From: Candidatus Korarchaeum sp.
GTDB taxonomy: Archaea; Korarchaeota; Korarchaeia; Korarchaeales; Korarchaeaceae
NCBI GenBank assembly: GCA_038888615.1
Contig: JAWAID010000002.1
Location: 689,654-753,653, forward strand
Reading direction: 5' to 3'
DNA length: 64,000 bases
The notes under the pieces were generated by a model. That model saw only the letters and a program-made list of their open reading frames with translations, ran no database searches and was not told where the DNA came from. Shown here piece after piece: positions 8,981 through 16,583 of the stretch. Made by a program: the position numbers and the translations under genes. The first letter of the stretch is position 1. Each line of letters begins with the position of its first letter.

Positions 8981-9994
8981 CTGAGAGTAGCGATATTCGG
9001 AGCATCGGGGTACGCAGGAGGCGAGCTCCTCAGGATACTCCTGAACCACAGGGAGGTTGAGATAGTAGCTGTCACATCGAAGGAGCATGCAGGTAAGCCC
9101 GTGCACTTGGTTCACCATCACCTCAGGGGTTTACTCAGACTGGGCTTCTCCTCCCTTGAGGACGCGATGAGGAGTGATCACGACTTAGCTTTCCTCTCCC
9201 TACCACACGGGGTCTCCGCGGGGGTGGTGCCCAGGCTCCTCGAGGAGGGTAGGAGGGTCATTGACCTCAGCGCCGACTTCAGGCTGAGGGACCCCGAGCT
9301 CTACCGCAGATGGTACGGTTGGGAGCACCCCGCGCCCGAGCTACTCGAGAGGGCTGTCTACGGGATCCCCGAGTTCGAGAGGGAGAGGATAAGGGGTGCT
9401 CAGCTAGTAGCTGTGCCCGGCTGCAATGCCACGTCCACCCTCCTGGCCTCAGTGCCCCTCGCCAAGCTCGGTGCGAGCTACCTGATAGCCGACCTCAAGG
9501 TGGGGAGCAGCGAGGCCGGATCGAAGCCTTCCAAGGGCACGCATCATCCGGAGAGGAGTCATGCCATCAGGGCTTACTCACCTTCGGGTCACAGGCACCA
9601 GGTCGAAGTGATGCAGGAGCTGGTCGAGATCACCGGGAGGGAGGTCAAGGTCAGCATGGTGCCTCACTCAGTGGGTTCCGTGAGAGGGTCTTACGCGAGC
9701 GTCCACTCCATGCTGGAGGTGGATGAGGATGTCCTGATCAGGGAGCTGGTGAGGCTCTACGCCAGAGAGCCCTTCGTTAGGATAATGCCAAAGGGCACTT
9801 ACCCTGACGTGAGGAACGTGTTAGGCAGCAACTTCGCTGATTTGGGATGTTCTACGGGCGATAGTAGAGCTTCATGCTTTGCAGCGATAGATAACTTAGT
9901 CAAGGGGGCCTCGGGCCAGGCTGTACATTGCATGAACCTGATGATGGGCTTCGATGAGACCGAGGGGTTGTTGATCCCACCCCTCAGGCCCTGA
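8981..9994 (+). CDS. lysY: LysW-aminoadipyl/glutamyl phosphate reductase LysY (CTG start)
   Basis: NADPH-dependent reductase of the ArgC/LysY family. It reduces the acyl-phosphate made by LysZ on the carrier LysW to the semialdehyde. The frame is open from 8975 and begins with the Rossmann motif GASGYAGGE at residues 7-15, so the gene must start near 8981. The nearest conventional start, GTG at 9101, would delete the NADP-binding motif. CTG at 8981 is six bases after AGGTGA and is the only plausible initiator. The catalytic Cys148 is in VAVPGCNATS, and the asparagine after the Cys is common in LysY. About 337 residues, normal for the family. It forms an operon with lysZ. Confidence 0.9.
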   Translation: MRVAIFGASGYAGGELLRILLNHREVEIVAVTSKEHAGKPVHLVHHHLRGLLRLGFSSLEDAMRSDHDLAFLSLPHGVSAGVVPRLLEEGRRVIDLSADFRLRDPELYRRWYGWEHPAPELLERAVYGIPEFERERIRGAQLVAVPGCNATSTLLASVPLAKLGASYLIADLKVGSSEAGSKPSKGTHHPERSHAIRAYSPSGHRHQVEVMQELVEITGREVKVSMVPHSVGSVRGSYASVHSMLEVDEDVLIRELVRLYAREPFVRIMPKGTYPDVRNVLGSNFADLGCSTGDSRASCFAAIDNLVKGASGQAVHCMNLMMGFDETEGLLIPPLRP

Positions 9995-9998
9995 GGTG

Positions 9999-10778
9999 AT
10001 GCCCTTGCTGATAGTGAAGCTGGGTGGAAGAACACTTAGGAACTTGAGCGAGATAGTTAGGGATCTAGCGAATTACGAGTTCCTAGTCGTCCATGGGGGC
10101 GGAGACGAGGTCAGCGAGGTCTCCAGGAGGATGGGAATAGAGCCGAAGTTCGTGACCTCCCCCTCGGGGGTGAGGAGCAGGTATACGAATGAGGAGGAGC
10201 TGAAGGTTTACGTGATGGTGATGTCACTGATAAATAGGAGGATCGTCAACGAGCTCCTCAACCTGGGACTGAGCGCTCTGGGGATATCGGGGGTTGATGG
10301 ACCCACGCTGATAGCTGAGAGGAAGGAGAGGATAGTCGTGGAGGAGAGGGGGAAGAGATTCGCGATGCCCGGGGGATACACCGGGAGGATAAGCGAGGTG
10401 AGGGTAGAGCTGATACGCTATCTGATGGACGCTGGTTACAGGTTAGTGCTTTCACCGATAGCCAGGGGGACTAAGGGAGAGATGCTGAACGTGGATGCCG
10501 ATCAGGCCGCGGTGAGGCTAGCAGATGCTCTACTCCCTGAGGCCCTCGTGATACTCACCGATGTCGATGGCGTCATCGTGAACGACGAGGTGAGGAGGAG
10601 GATCCATCCAAGTGAGTTGAGCTCGATATTGAGCGAAGTGGGAGCTGGGATGAACAGGAAGCTCCTCCTCATCAAGGAGATAGCCGATAGGGTGAGGGTC
10701 ATCGTGGCTAACGGATTGAGGGACGAACCCGTTACGAGAGCGTTGAACGGGGAGGGCACTTCCGTAACCATCTATTAA
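9999..10778 (+). CDS. lysZ: LysW-aminoadipate/glutamate kinase LysZ
   Basis: Amino-acid kinase-fold enzyme (ArgB relative) that phosphorylates the side-chain carboxylate of LysW-bound aminoadipate or glutamate. About 259 residues. Visible motifs are the N-terminal VKLGGRTL, VHGGGDE for phosphate binding, the substrate-side loop SGVRSRYT, NVDADQAAVRLA, and ILTDVDGV near residue 185. The ATG at 9999 lies within GAGGTGATG immediately after the lysY stop; the GTG at 9996 is an alternative. It is the last gene before the separate lysW promoter. Whether the substrate is aminoadipate (lysine), glutamate (arginine) or both cannot be settled from the sequence. Confidence 0.92.
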   Translation: MPLLIVKLGGRTLRNLSEIVRDLANYEFLVVHGGGDEVSEVSRRMGIEPKFVTSPSGVRSRYTNEEELKVYVMVMSLINRRIVNELLNLGLSALGISGVDGPTLIAERKERIVVEERGKRFAMPGGYTGRISEVRVELIRYLMDAGYRLVLSPIARGTKGEMLNVDADQAAVRLADALLPEALVILTDVDGVIVNDEVRRRIHPSELSSILSEVGAGMNRKLLLIKEIADRVRVIVANGLRDEPVTRALNGEGTSVTIY

Positions 10779-10803
10779 AATTTTTACCATTATTTAACGA
10801 TTT

Positions 10804-10821
10804 TCGTACCTATAGGTACGA
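10804..10821 (+). promoter_or_regulatory. Palindromic operator 1 upstream of lysW
   Basis: A perfect 18-bp palindrome TCGTACCTATAGGTACGA, of form TCGTAC-N6-GTACGA, lying just upstream of the lysW TATA box (TTTTAAA, 10830-10836). A second copy lies 43 bp downstream, centre to centre, on the other side of the TATA box. The arrangement suggests cooperative binding of a dimeric or tetrameric regulator such as an Lrp/LysM-type protein; the regulator's identity is inferred. Confidence 0.65.
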
Positions 10822-10829
10822 CGATAAGG

Positions 10830-10836
10830 TTTTAAA
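10830..10836 (+). promoter_or_regulatory. lysW TATA box
   Basis: TTTTAAA preceded by purines (AAGG), between the two operator palindromes. The predicted RNA start is at about 10859, which supports the lysW ATG at 10867 and excludes the ATG at 10840. Confidence 0.6.
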
Positions 10837-10846
10837 GCGATGTCAT

Positions 10847-10864
10847 TCGTATCGCTGGGTACGA
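10847..10864 (+). promoter_or_regulatory. Palindromic operator 2 overlapping the lysW transcription start
   Basis: TCGTAT-CGCTGG-GTACGA, the same half-sites and six-base spacer as operator 1 with one mismatch, ending two bases before the lysW ATG. It would cover the predicted transcription start, as expected for a repressor site. Centre-to-centre distance to operator 1 is 43 bp, close to four helical turns. Confidence 0.6.
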
Positions 10865-10866
10865 AC

Positions 10867-11037
10867 ATGGAGGCAACGTGTCCGGTGTGCGGGTCCCCCG
10901 TGAGGCTACCAGACGACGTCATCGCGGGGGAGCTGGTGGACTGTGACTCGTGCAACGCGGTGCTCGAGGTCTTCGAGGAGGGAGGTAGTTACGCCCTGAG
11001 GGAAGCTCAGGGGGTGCTGGAGGACTGGGGAGAATGA
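10867..11037 (+). CDS. lysW: Amino-group carrier protein LysW
   Basis: A 56-residue acidic carrier. Biosynthetic intermediates are attached through their alpha-amino group to the gamma-carboxyl of its C-terminal glutamate, which protects the amine during lysine (or ornithine) synthesis. Four zinc-ribbon cysteines are visible (C5, C8, C26, C29), and the protein ends in the diagnostic EDWGE, with E56 as the attachment residue. An upstream in-frame ATG at 10840 would add nine residues, but the predicted transcription start lies after it and family length fits 10867. Its stop overlaps the lysX start (ATGA). Confidence 0.95.
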   Translation: MEATCPVCGSPVRLPDDVIAGELVDCDSCNAVLEVFEEGGSYALREAQGVLEDWGE

Positions 11038-11870
11038 GGATCGCCTTGGCCTACGAGAGGGTCAGGGAGGAAGAAGCCCAGTTGATGAGGGCCGTTGAGA
11101 GGTTGGGCCATGAGCTCTCCTTACTGCACCTCACCTCCGATAACTATTTTTTCCTGGAGGAGAAGGTCTTGAAGAGCGATGTAGCTCTGATAAGAGCCAT
11201 TAGTCAGACTAACGCTTTGCTCTCCTCCGAACTACTCACCCACATGGGTTTGAGGTGCGTGAACCCTCCTGAGGTCCTGAGGGTCTGCGGCAATAAGCTC
11301 GCAACTTCGATGAAGCTACTTGAAGCGGGAGTGCCAACTCCGAGGACGGCTATAGCCTTCTCCCTCGAGGGAGCCCTTCGAGCGGCTAGGAGCATCGGCT
11401 TCCCCGTCGTCGTGAAACCCATCAACGGGAGCTGGGGGAGGTTGGTTTCCTTAGCTAGGGATGAGGAGGAACTCAGGGCCATAGTGGAGCATAGGGAAGC
11501 TATGGGATCACCTTACTACAGGGTGCACTACATTCAGGAGTACGTGAGGAAGCCGGGGAGGGATATAAGAGCTTACGGAACTGAGGAAAGGTTCATAGCA
11601 GCTATATACAGAATCTCAGACCACTGGATAACTAACACAGCCAGAGGAGGAAAAGCTGAGCCTGTTAAAGCTAGTGAGGAGCTTGAGAATATCGTTGTGA
11701 GGACTTGCAGAGCTCTGGGCGGAGGTTTCCTGGGGATCGATATAGCGGAGGATGAGAGGAGGGGTTTGCTCGTGATAGAGGCCAACGCCACCACGGAGTT
11801 CAAGAACGCAGCTAGGGTGACTGGAGTTGACATAGCCGCGGAGATAGTTAAGTACGCGTTGGGGAGTTGA
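11034..11870 (+). CDS. lysX: LysW aminoadipate/glutamate ligase LysX (ATP-grasp)
   Basis: ATP-grasp ligase that joins the alpha-amino group of aminoadipate (or glutamate) to the C-terminal glutamate of LysW. 278 residues. The ATP-grasp core is visible in FPVVVKPINGSWGR (about residue 124), the hinge YIQEYV, NTARGGKAEPV, and the metal-binding end GIDIAED followed by VIEANATTEFKN. The start codon overlaps the lysW stop, so enzyme and carrier are co-translated. LysX and ArgX homologues differ in substrate; one ligase may serve both pathways when only one is present, and this window shows only one. Confidence 0.93.
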   Translation: MRIALAYERVREEEAQLMRAVERLGHELSLLHLTSDNYFFLEEKVLKSDVALIRAISQTNALLSSELLTHMGLRCVNPPEVLRVCGNKLATSMKLLEAGVPTPRTAIAFSLEGALRAARSIGFPVVVKPINGSWGRLVSLARDEEELRAIVEHREAMGSPYYRVHYIQEYVRKPGRDIRAYGTEERFIAAIYRISDHWITNTARGGKAEPVKASEELENIVVRTCRALGGGFLGIDIAEDERRGLLVIEANATTEFKNAARVTGVDIAAEIVKYALGS

Positions 11871-13007
11871 ATGATCTCGCTGATTAGGTTTCAGGAGGGG
11901 AGAGGGCTCAGGATAGTCAGGGGGGAGGCTCAGTACGTCTGGGACTCGGAGGGTAAGAGGTACTTAGATGCTCACACGGGTCACGGGGCTGCCTTCCTGG
12001 GGCACAGACCACCCAGGGTCGTGAAGGCCCTTAAGGAACAGATTGAGAGACTCATGGTCTGCTCCACAGCTTTCTCCAGTGAGGCAATGGATCTTTGTCT
12101 GAGCAGCTTATCTGAAGTGCTTCCAAACGCTCTGAAGAACGTTTACTTTCAGAACAGCGGGACCGAGGCGGTTGAGCTAGCTCTCAAGCTCGCGTTCAAG
12201 GCGACAGGGAGGAATCGCATCCTAGCTTTCCAGGGGAGCTTCCACGGCAGGACCATCGGCTCGCTCTCGGTCACCTGGAACCCCAGGTACAGGAGGGGAT
12301 TCCCGTCACTCGAGGTGAGGTTTGCCCGCTTCAATGAGGTGGCCTCAGCCGATGCCGTGGACGAGGGTACTGCTGCGGTGATAGTGGAGCCCGTGCAGGG
12401 TGAGGGAGGTATAAGGCCCGCTAAAGCTGAGTTCCTGAGGGAACTAAGGAGAGCATGCGATGAGAGAGGAGCTGTCCTTATCTTCGATGAGGTTCAGAGC
12501 GGGTTCGGAAGGACCGGGTTCGTCTGGGCGCATTGCAGTAGAGGGGTTGAGCCCGATGTTATGGTGGCGGGTAAGTGCGTGGGAGGAGGCTTTCCAGTCA
12601 GCTTAGTGGCTGCTAGGGATTGGGTCTTGGAGGGGATCGAGGGAGGGGAGCACGGGAGCACTCACGGTGGTAACCCCTTGGCTTGCGCAGCCGTACATGG
12701 AGGGGTGAGGACTCTAATAGAGGAGGAGGTGCCCAGGAGAGCCTCTAAGGCGGGAAGCACTTTGATCTCTATGCTTAGGGAGCTGAGAGGGCCCGTCAAG
12801 GAAGTGAGGGGGGAGGGGTTGATGATAGGCGTGGAGCTGGAGGGACGAGTGGATCCCATCGTGATGGAGCTTCAGAAAAGGGGTGTTTTGGTAGCTAAAG
12901 CTGGGAGCAACGTCATCAGAATCCTCCCACCATACATGGTGAGCGAGGAGGACATCTCCTTCTTGGTTAGGAACCTGGAGGGGATCTTGGTTGAGCAGGG
13001 TAGCTGA
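11871..13007 (+). CDS. lysJ: LysW-lysine/ornithine aminotransferase LysJ
   Basis: PLP-dependent class III aminotransferase that converts LysW-bound aminoadipate semialdehyde to LysW-lysine (or the ornithine equivalent). 378 residues, full length. Landmarks are NSGTEA (about 95-100) for PLP phosphate binding, D206 in FDEVQSG, and the Schiff-base lysine K235 in VAGKCVGGGFP. The ATG directly follows the lysX stop. It belongs to the acetylornithine aminotransferase group and is clearly distinct from the larger aminotransferase at 33287. Its 3' end overlaps lysK by 17 bases. Confidence 0.93.
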   Translation: MISLIRFQEGRGLRIVRGEAQYVWDSEGKRYLDAHTGHGAAFLGHRPPRVVKALKEQIERLMVCSTAFSSEAMDLCLSSLSEVLPNALKNVYFQNSGTEAVELALKLAFKATGRNRILAFQGSFHGRTIGSLSVTWNPRYRRGFPSLEVRFARFNEVASADAVDEGTAAVIVEPVQGEGGIRPAKAEFLRELRRACDERGAVLIFDEVQSGFGRTGFVWAHCSRGVEPDVMVAGKCVGGGFPVSLVAARDWVLEGIEGGEHGSTHGGNPLACAAVHGGVRTLIEEEVPRRASKAGSTLISMLRELRGPVKEVRGEGLMIGVELEGRVDPIVMELQKRGVLVAKAGSNVIRILPPYMVSEEDISFLVRNLEGILVEQGS

Positions 13008-14004
13008 GGTCCTCCTCAGGCTCCTCAGGATCTACAGTCCTAACGGTGGGGAGAGAGCGCTCGAGGACGAGCTAGTGAGGATAGCGAGGGAGCTGGGGCT
13101 TGAGGCCCACTCGGACTCCGTGGGCAACGTGATAATCGAGAAGGGGGAGGCCCGCGTGGCCCTGATCGGTCACTACGATACCGTGCCCGGCGAGCTGGAG
13201 GTGGCCTCGGGGAGGGAGATCAGGGGGAGGGGCGCTGTGGATGCGAAGGGCCCCCTCGCCTCCATGCTGGTAGCAGCTTCCCTCTCGAGCTATCCCGTGA
13301 TGGTGGCGGCCCTTGTGGATGAGGAGGGGGAGAGCAAGGGGGCTTTGAGCCTGCTGAAGCGCGGTATCCCGAGCTACGTGGTAGTGGGGGAGCCGTCCAA
13401 CACGACGGGCGTCGTCATCTCCTACAGGGGAAGCGCTAGGTTGGTGGTCGAGTGTCGCGGTAAGGGAGGGCACTCCTCCCACATCGGGGACTCGGCCTTG
13501 GATAAGCTGCTGGACAGCTTGAACGCCATCAGGAGTTACAGCTTTCCGGGGGCCAGCTTGAACGTGATAAGGGTGTGCGGAGGGAGTTCCTTCAGCGTCC
13601 TCCCTAAGTCAGCCTTGGCGGAGGTCGACTTTAGGTTCTCCGAGCGGAACGATGCCATGTCGATACTCGGGGAGATCGCGAGACTGGTGCGTGAGGGCTG
13701 CAGGGTCGAACTTCATAGGATCACAAATCCCATCTCAGTTAAGCCGAGTGATCCAGTCCCTAGGGCCCTTGTGAGAGCGATATTATCTTCTGGAGCTGAG
13801 CCTAAGCTTTTGAGGAAGTACGGGACGAGTGATATGAACTTACTGGCTGAGGGAGCGAGGAGCATAGCGGCTTACGGTCCAGGGAGGAGCGAGCTTGCCC
13901 ATACCGATGATGAGGCTGTCTCAGCCGATGAGCTCGAGTTCGCCGTTGGAGTCTACCTAAGGGCGATAGAACAGCTCCACACGACCGCCTTACGAGCTCC
14001 TTGA
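12991..14004 (+). CDS. lysK: LysW-lysine/ornithine hydrolase LysK
   Basis: Zinc M20-family carboxypeptidase-like enzyme that releases lysine (or ornithine) from LysW in the last pathway step. 337 residues from a TTG start inside the end of lysJ. Metal and catalytic residues are visible: H61 and D63 (IGHYDTVPG), D84 (GAVDAKGP), E111/E112 (VDEEGESKG), and the downstream GEPSN. It completes lysYZ-WXJK. The earlier aminoadipate-forming genes (homocitrate synthase and others) are not in this window. A GAGCTC inverted repeat straddles its stop codon. Confidence 0.92.
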   Translation: MSRVAEVLLRLLRIYSPNGGERALEDELVRIARELGLEAHSDSVGNVIIEKGEARVALIGHYDTVPGELEVASGREIRGRGAVDAKGPLASMLVAASLSSYPVMVAALVDEEGESKGALSLLKRGIPSYVVVGEPSNTTGVVISYRGSARLVVECRGKGGHSSHIGDSALDKLLDSLNAIRSYSFPGASLNVIRVCGGSSFSVLPKSALAEVDFRFSERNDAMSILGEIARLVREGCRVELHRITNPISVKPSDPVPRALVRAILSSGAEPKLLRKYGTSDMNLLAEGARSIAAYGPGRSELAHTDDEAVSADELEFAVGVYLRAIEQLHTTALRAP

Positions 14005-14076
14005 GAGCTCTCGGAGGTCCCCGAAGGGAAGTCTTCTCGTGAAAAGTAAAATAGCTGATCTCGAAGATTCTCCAAT

Positions 14077-15207
14077 GTGGGGTTAGTCGATCTCTTAGAG
14101 CTCAAGCGGGAGCTCAGGAGCTGGATAGGGATGAAGCTCTCCTCTAAGGAGAGGAGGGAAGCTCTAATGGATCCTCATTCCAGACGAGAACCTAGGATGT
14201 GCGGTCTCACGGTCCACCCAGCGAGAGGCTGCAGTTTCGGTTGTAAGTATTGCTACATAGAGGACATGGGGTTCAGCGGAGCCCCTAGAGTCTCGAAGCT
14301 GAACGGTTTGCAGCTAGCTTATGCCCTCCTCTCCAACCCTCACGTACTACCGTCCGAGGGAGGGACGTTGCTCGCTTTCGGATCGGTCACGGAACCCTTC
14401 CTCCCCGGAGTGAGGGAGAGGACCCTCGAGTACCTGAGGGTCGTTAGGGGCGTCCTGAGGAATCCGGTGCAGATCTCCACGAAGAGTTACCTCAGTCAGG
14501 AGGATGCATCGGAGTTAGCTGAAGCGGATCCCGACCTTAGCGTCCTGGTTACGATTCCAGCTCTAGGTTACGCGAGCAGGGTAGAGCCATTTGCCCCCAA
14601 GCCTGAACTCAGGTTCCGGACGATTGAGAACCTGGCGAAGAAGTCCCTTCACGTCTCCGTCTTCCTCAGGCCCCTGATACCGGGGGTGGCTGAGGAGGAT
14701 GGTCCCGGGATACTGGAGCTGGCGAAGGGATCGGGGGCGAGGGGAGTCGTACTGGGGACCCTCAGAGTTACTCCTAAGATCTTAGAGAGGATGAGAGGGG
14801 CTGAGATCCATCTGGAGGACCTCCTCAGCGATAAGAATTTGAGAAGCGGTAGGCAGGTTCCAATAGATGCCTCACTCATCAAGTCATCGCTTAGGAGGAT
14901 CTCAGCTAAGCTGGGCCTGAGGGTTTTCCCGGCCGCCTGCTCAGCCAACATGGACGCCCACTCCCTGGGCTGTCATGCGTGCGATCTCGGGCCCTGCCAG
15001 GGGGATCTGCCCCCAGTAGATACTCACGACCTCGAGGAGGGGCTTAGGCTATGCGGCATCGAGGCCGAGGTGGTTCGAGCCGATGAGGAGCTCAGGGTAA
15101 TCGTGAAAGGAGGCGTTAAGAAGGAGAGGGTAGCGAGGTCCTTGGTAAGAGCCGCATCTAGGAGGAAGGTCTCCTCCGGAAGGTTTAAGGGGCTTCAGAG
15201 TCCCTAG
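14077..15207 (+). CDS. Radical SAM protein with C-terminal cysteine cluster
   Basis: A 376-residue radical SAM enzyme. The 4Fe-4S motif is C52-x3-C56-x2-C59 ([11 protein letters not shown]), in the spore-photoproduct-lyase-like style. SAM-domain strands are visible in FGSVTEPF and QISTKSY. Near the C-terminus a second cluster of four cysteines ([24 protein letters not shown] region, positions about 289-304) could ligate an auxiliary iron-sulfur cluster or zinc. The start is GTG at 14077; the overlapping ATG at 14075 is in another frame. Substrate unknown. It is convergent with the L13e gene, with a four-base stop overlap. Confidence 0.82.
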   Translation: MGLVDLLELKRELRSWIGMKLSSKERREALMDPHSRREPRMCGLTVHPARGCSFGCKYCYIEDMGFSGAPRVSKLNGLQLAYALLSNPHVLPSEGGTLLAFGSVTEPFLPGVRERTLEYLRVVRGVLRNPVQISTKSYLSQEDASELAEADPDLSVLVTIPALGYASRVEPFAPKPELRFRTIENLAKKSLHVSVFLRPLIPGVAEEDGPGILELAKGSGARGVVLGTLRVTPKILERMRGAEIHLEDLLSDKNLRSGRQVPIDASLIKSSLRRISAKLGLRVFPAACSANMDAHSLGCHACDLGPCQGDLPPVDTHDLEEGLRLCGIEAEVVRADEELRVIVKGGVKKERVARSLVRAASRRKVSSGRFKGLQSP

Positions 15208-15416
15208 GTTCCCCTCAACCTAGTTAGAGCTTCTACGTTCCACTCGTGGACGGTCTTCCTTCTCCTATCAACGTAGATTCCTAACTTCTTAGCTTCGGAG
15301 ATGCTGATCCCTGCCCTCTCCAACTCCCCTAAGCTGAATCCCCTGCCGATCTTCTTCCTCTTCCACTCCCTCGTTGAGGTCAACACGAGGGGGCTCAGGG
15401 GTCTCATATCGCTCAA
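15204..15416 (-). CDS. rpl13e: Ribosomal protein L13e
   Basis: A 70-residue basic protein matching the L13e family: [13 protein letters not shown] followed by [22 protein letters not shown]. It is a large-subunit ribosomal protein shared by eukaryotes and mainly TACK archaea and is generally absent from Euryarchaeota, which helps place the organism. The first residues (MSDMRPLSP) match the family length, and the alternative start at the second Met would remove three residues. It is transcribed alone, away from an AT-rich region. Confidence 0.85.
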   Translation of the reverse strand: MSDMRPLSPLVLTSTREWKRKKIGRGFSLGELERAGISISEAKKLGIYVDRRRKTVHEWNVEALTRLRGT

Positions 15417-15439
15417 TCACTGCCAGAATTGATAAAACC

Positions 15440-15645
15440 TTCGCCTCAGCTGTTTCTAAAATTTTCTCTTTTAAGGAATTATTATTAAATATTATTAACA
15501 TAATTTGATCTTGAATGGAAAATTATGTATGAAAAGTCGGAATTATGCTAATTTAACTGGTAGTTAAGTCAGTACTTCGTATATAATTCAAATTTATTAT
15601 ACGATTTAGACATTAATAATTTATCCAGAAACACCGTTAAGGTTT
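15440..15645. other. AT-rich island upstream of L13e and the ATP-cone gene
   Basis: About 200 bp that is clearly much richer in A+T than its surroundings, with runs such as TTATTATTAAATATTATT. It separates two divergent genes and must hold the L13e promoter on the minus strand and possibly that of the ATP-cone gene. No gene, tRNA or clear repeat was seen in it. No replication initiator gene (orc1/cdc6) is nearby, so an origin is not supported. Confidence 0.4.
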
Positions 15646-15682
15646 ATTAGAAGGAGCTCTCCCCTCCCCTGGGTGATTCGGT

Positions 15683-15958
15683 GTGCAGGTGACGGTGGTG
15701 AAGAAGGACGGGAGGAGGGAGGAGTTCTCACCGGAGAAGCTGGTGGTCAGTTGCATGAAAGCAGGAGCCCCGCTCGATGTCTCGAGGAAGATAGCTAGGA
15801 TCGTTGAGTGTGACCTCCTCAGCAGAGGGGTCACTGAGGTGACGACTAAGGAGCTCATGAGGAGCGTCCTCTCGCTGCTGAGGAGGGAGAATGAGGAGTG
15901 GTATCAGAACTGGATAGTCTTCGATAGGGCCGTCAAAAAGAGGAAGGTTGAAGACTGA
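15683..15958 (+). CDS. Free-standing ATP-cone domain protein
   Basis: A 91-residue protein that is essentially one ATP-cone domain, the ATP/dATP-sensing module normally fused to ribonucleotide reductase or NrdR. The family pattern is present: VVKKDGRREEFSPEKL at the start, CMKAGAPLDVSRKIA, then TTKELMRSVLSLL and a final aromatic-rich helix (WYQNWIVFDRAVK). There is no zinc ribbon, so it is not NrdR, and no reductase lies nearby. It may be a detachable nucleotide sensor acting on another protein. GTG start preceded by GGTG. The role is inferred from the domain only. Confidence 0.75.
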   Translation: MQVTVVKKDGRREEFSPEKLVVSCMKAGAPLDVSRKIARIVECDLLSRGVTEVTTKELMRSVLSLLRRENEEWYQNWIVFDRAVKKRKVED

Positions 15959-15973
15959 TCCCAGCTTCCCCCC

Positions 15974-16552
15974 TCACCCGATTATCTCACCTAGCCTCAC
16001 GAGTATAGCCCCTTCCCTCAGCATCTCCAACTTAGCGGAATCTCCCGCCTCCTCGGAGATACCCTTCACCGCTTCCTCGACGATCAGCACCTCGTAACCG
16101 AGCTTCAGAGCATCTAGGACCGTGGCCTTGACGCAGTACTCTGTGGCTACCCCTCCCACGAGGATCCTCCTCACCCCGAGCCCTCTGAGGATGGAGTCCA
16201 GGTCCGTGCCCTCGAACCCGGAGTAGGCTTCCCTATCCCTCTCGGTCGCTTTGGATACGATTATCGCATCGGGAGGCACCGCTAGGGATGGGTGGAACTC
16301 GGCGCCTTCACTACCCGCGACGCAGTGCGGGGGCCAAGGACCTCCCCTATCCCTGAAGGAGATGTGATCGGGAGGGTGCCAGTCCCTAGTCAGGACTATC
16401 GGGAGCCTCCTACCCTCGAACATCCTCAACAGCTCGTTCAGGGGCCCCACGACCGAGTCCCCCTTCGGCACCGGGAGGGAACCCCCTGGCATGAAGTCCC
16501 TCTGAACGTCGACGATCACGAGGGCCGATCTGCTCGTCAGGGCCACCCTCAT
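15974..16552 (-). CDS. pncA: Nicotinamidase (isochorismatase family)
   Basis: Cytosolic amidohydrolase that converts nicotinamide to nicotinic acid in NAD salvage. 192 residues. The catalytic triad is visible: D15 (VDVQRDF), K101 (VSKATERD), C140 (GVATEYCVKAT). Metal-binding residues D57, H59 and H63 are in TRDWHPPDHISF, and WPPHCVAGSEGAEFHP is the nicotinamidase-specific stretch. This separates it from generic isochorismatase-like hydrolases. Convergent with the ATP-cone gene. The upstream neighbour on the same strand is unrelated by sequence. Confidence 0.92.
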   Translation of the reverse strand: MRVALTSRSALVIVDVQRDFMPGGSLPVPKGDSVVGPLNELLRMFEGRRLPIVLTRDWHPPDHISFRDRGGPWPPHCVAGSEGAEFHPSLAVPPDAIIVSKATERDREAYSGFEGTDLDSILRGLGVRRILVGGVATEYCVKATVLDALKLGYEVLIVEEAVKGISEEAGDSAKLEMLREGAILVRLGEIIG

Positions 16553-16583
16553 GGCTACCCTAGTTAAGCCACGGGATCAACTT

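Noticed and set aside
9101-9994. lysY starting at GTG 9101
   Set aside because: It would delete the NADP-binding GASGYAGGE; the frame and Shine-Dalgarno support 8981.
10840-10866. Longer lysW from ATG 10840
   Set aside because: The predicted transcription start is after it, and LysW family length fits 10867.
13994-14010. GAGCTC inverted repeat at the lysK stop as a terminator
   Set aside because: Short and without a T-run; may be chance.
15289-15501. Alternative minus-strand frame overlapping L13e
   Set aside because: Acidic shadow frame with no homology; the L13e frame matches its family.
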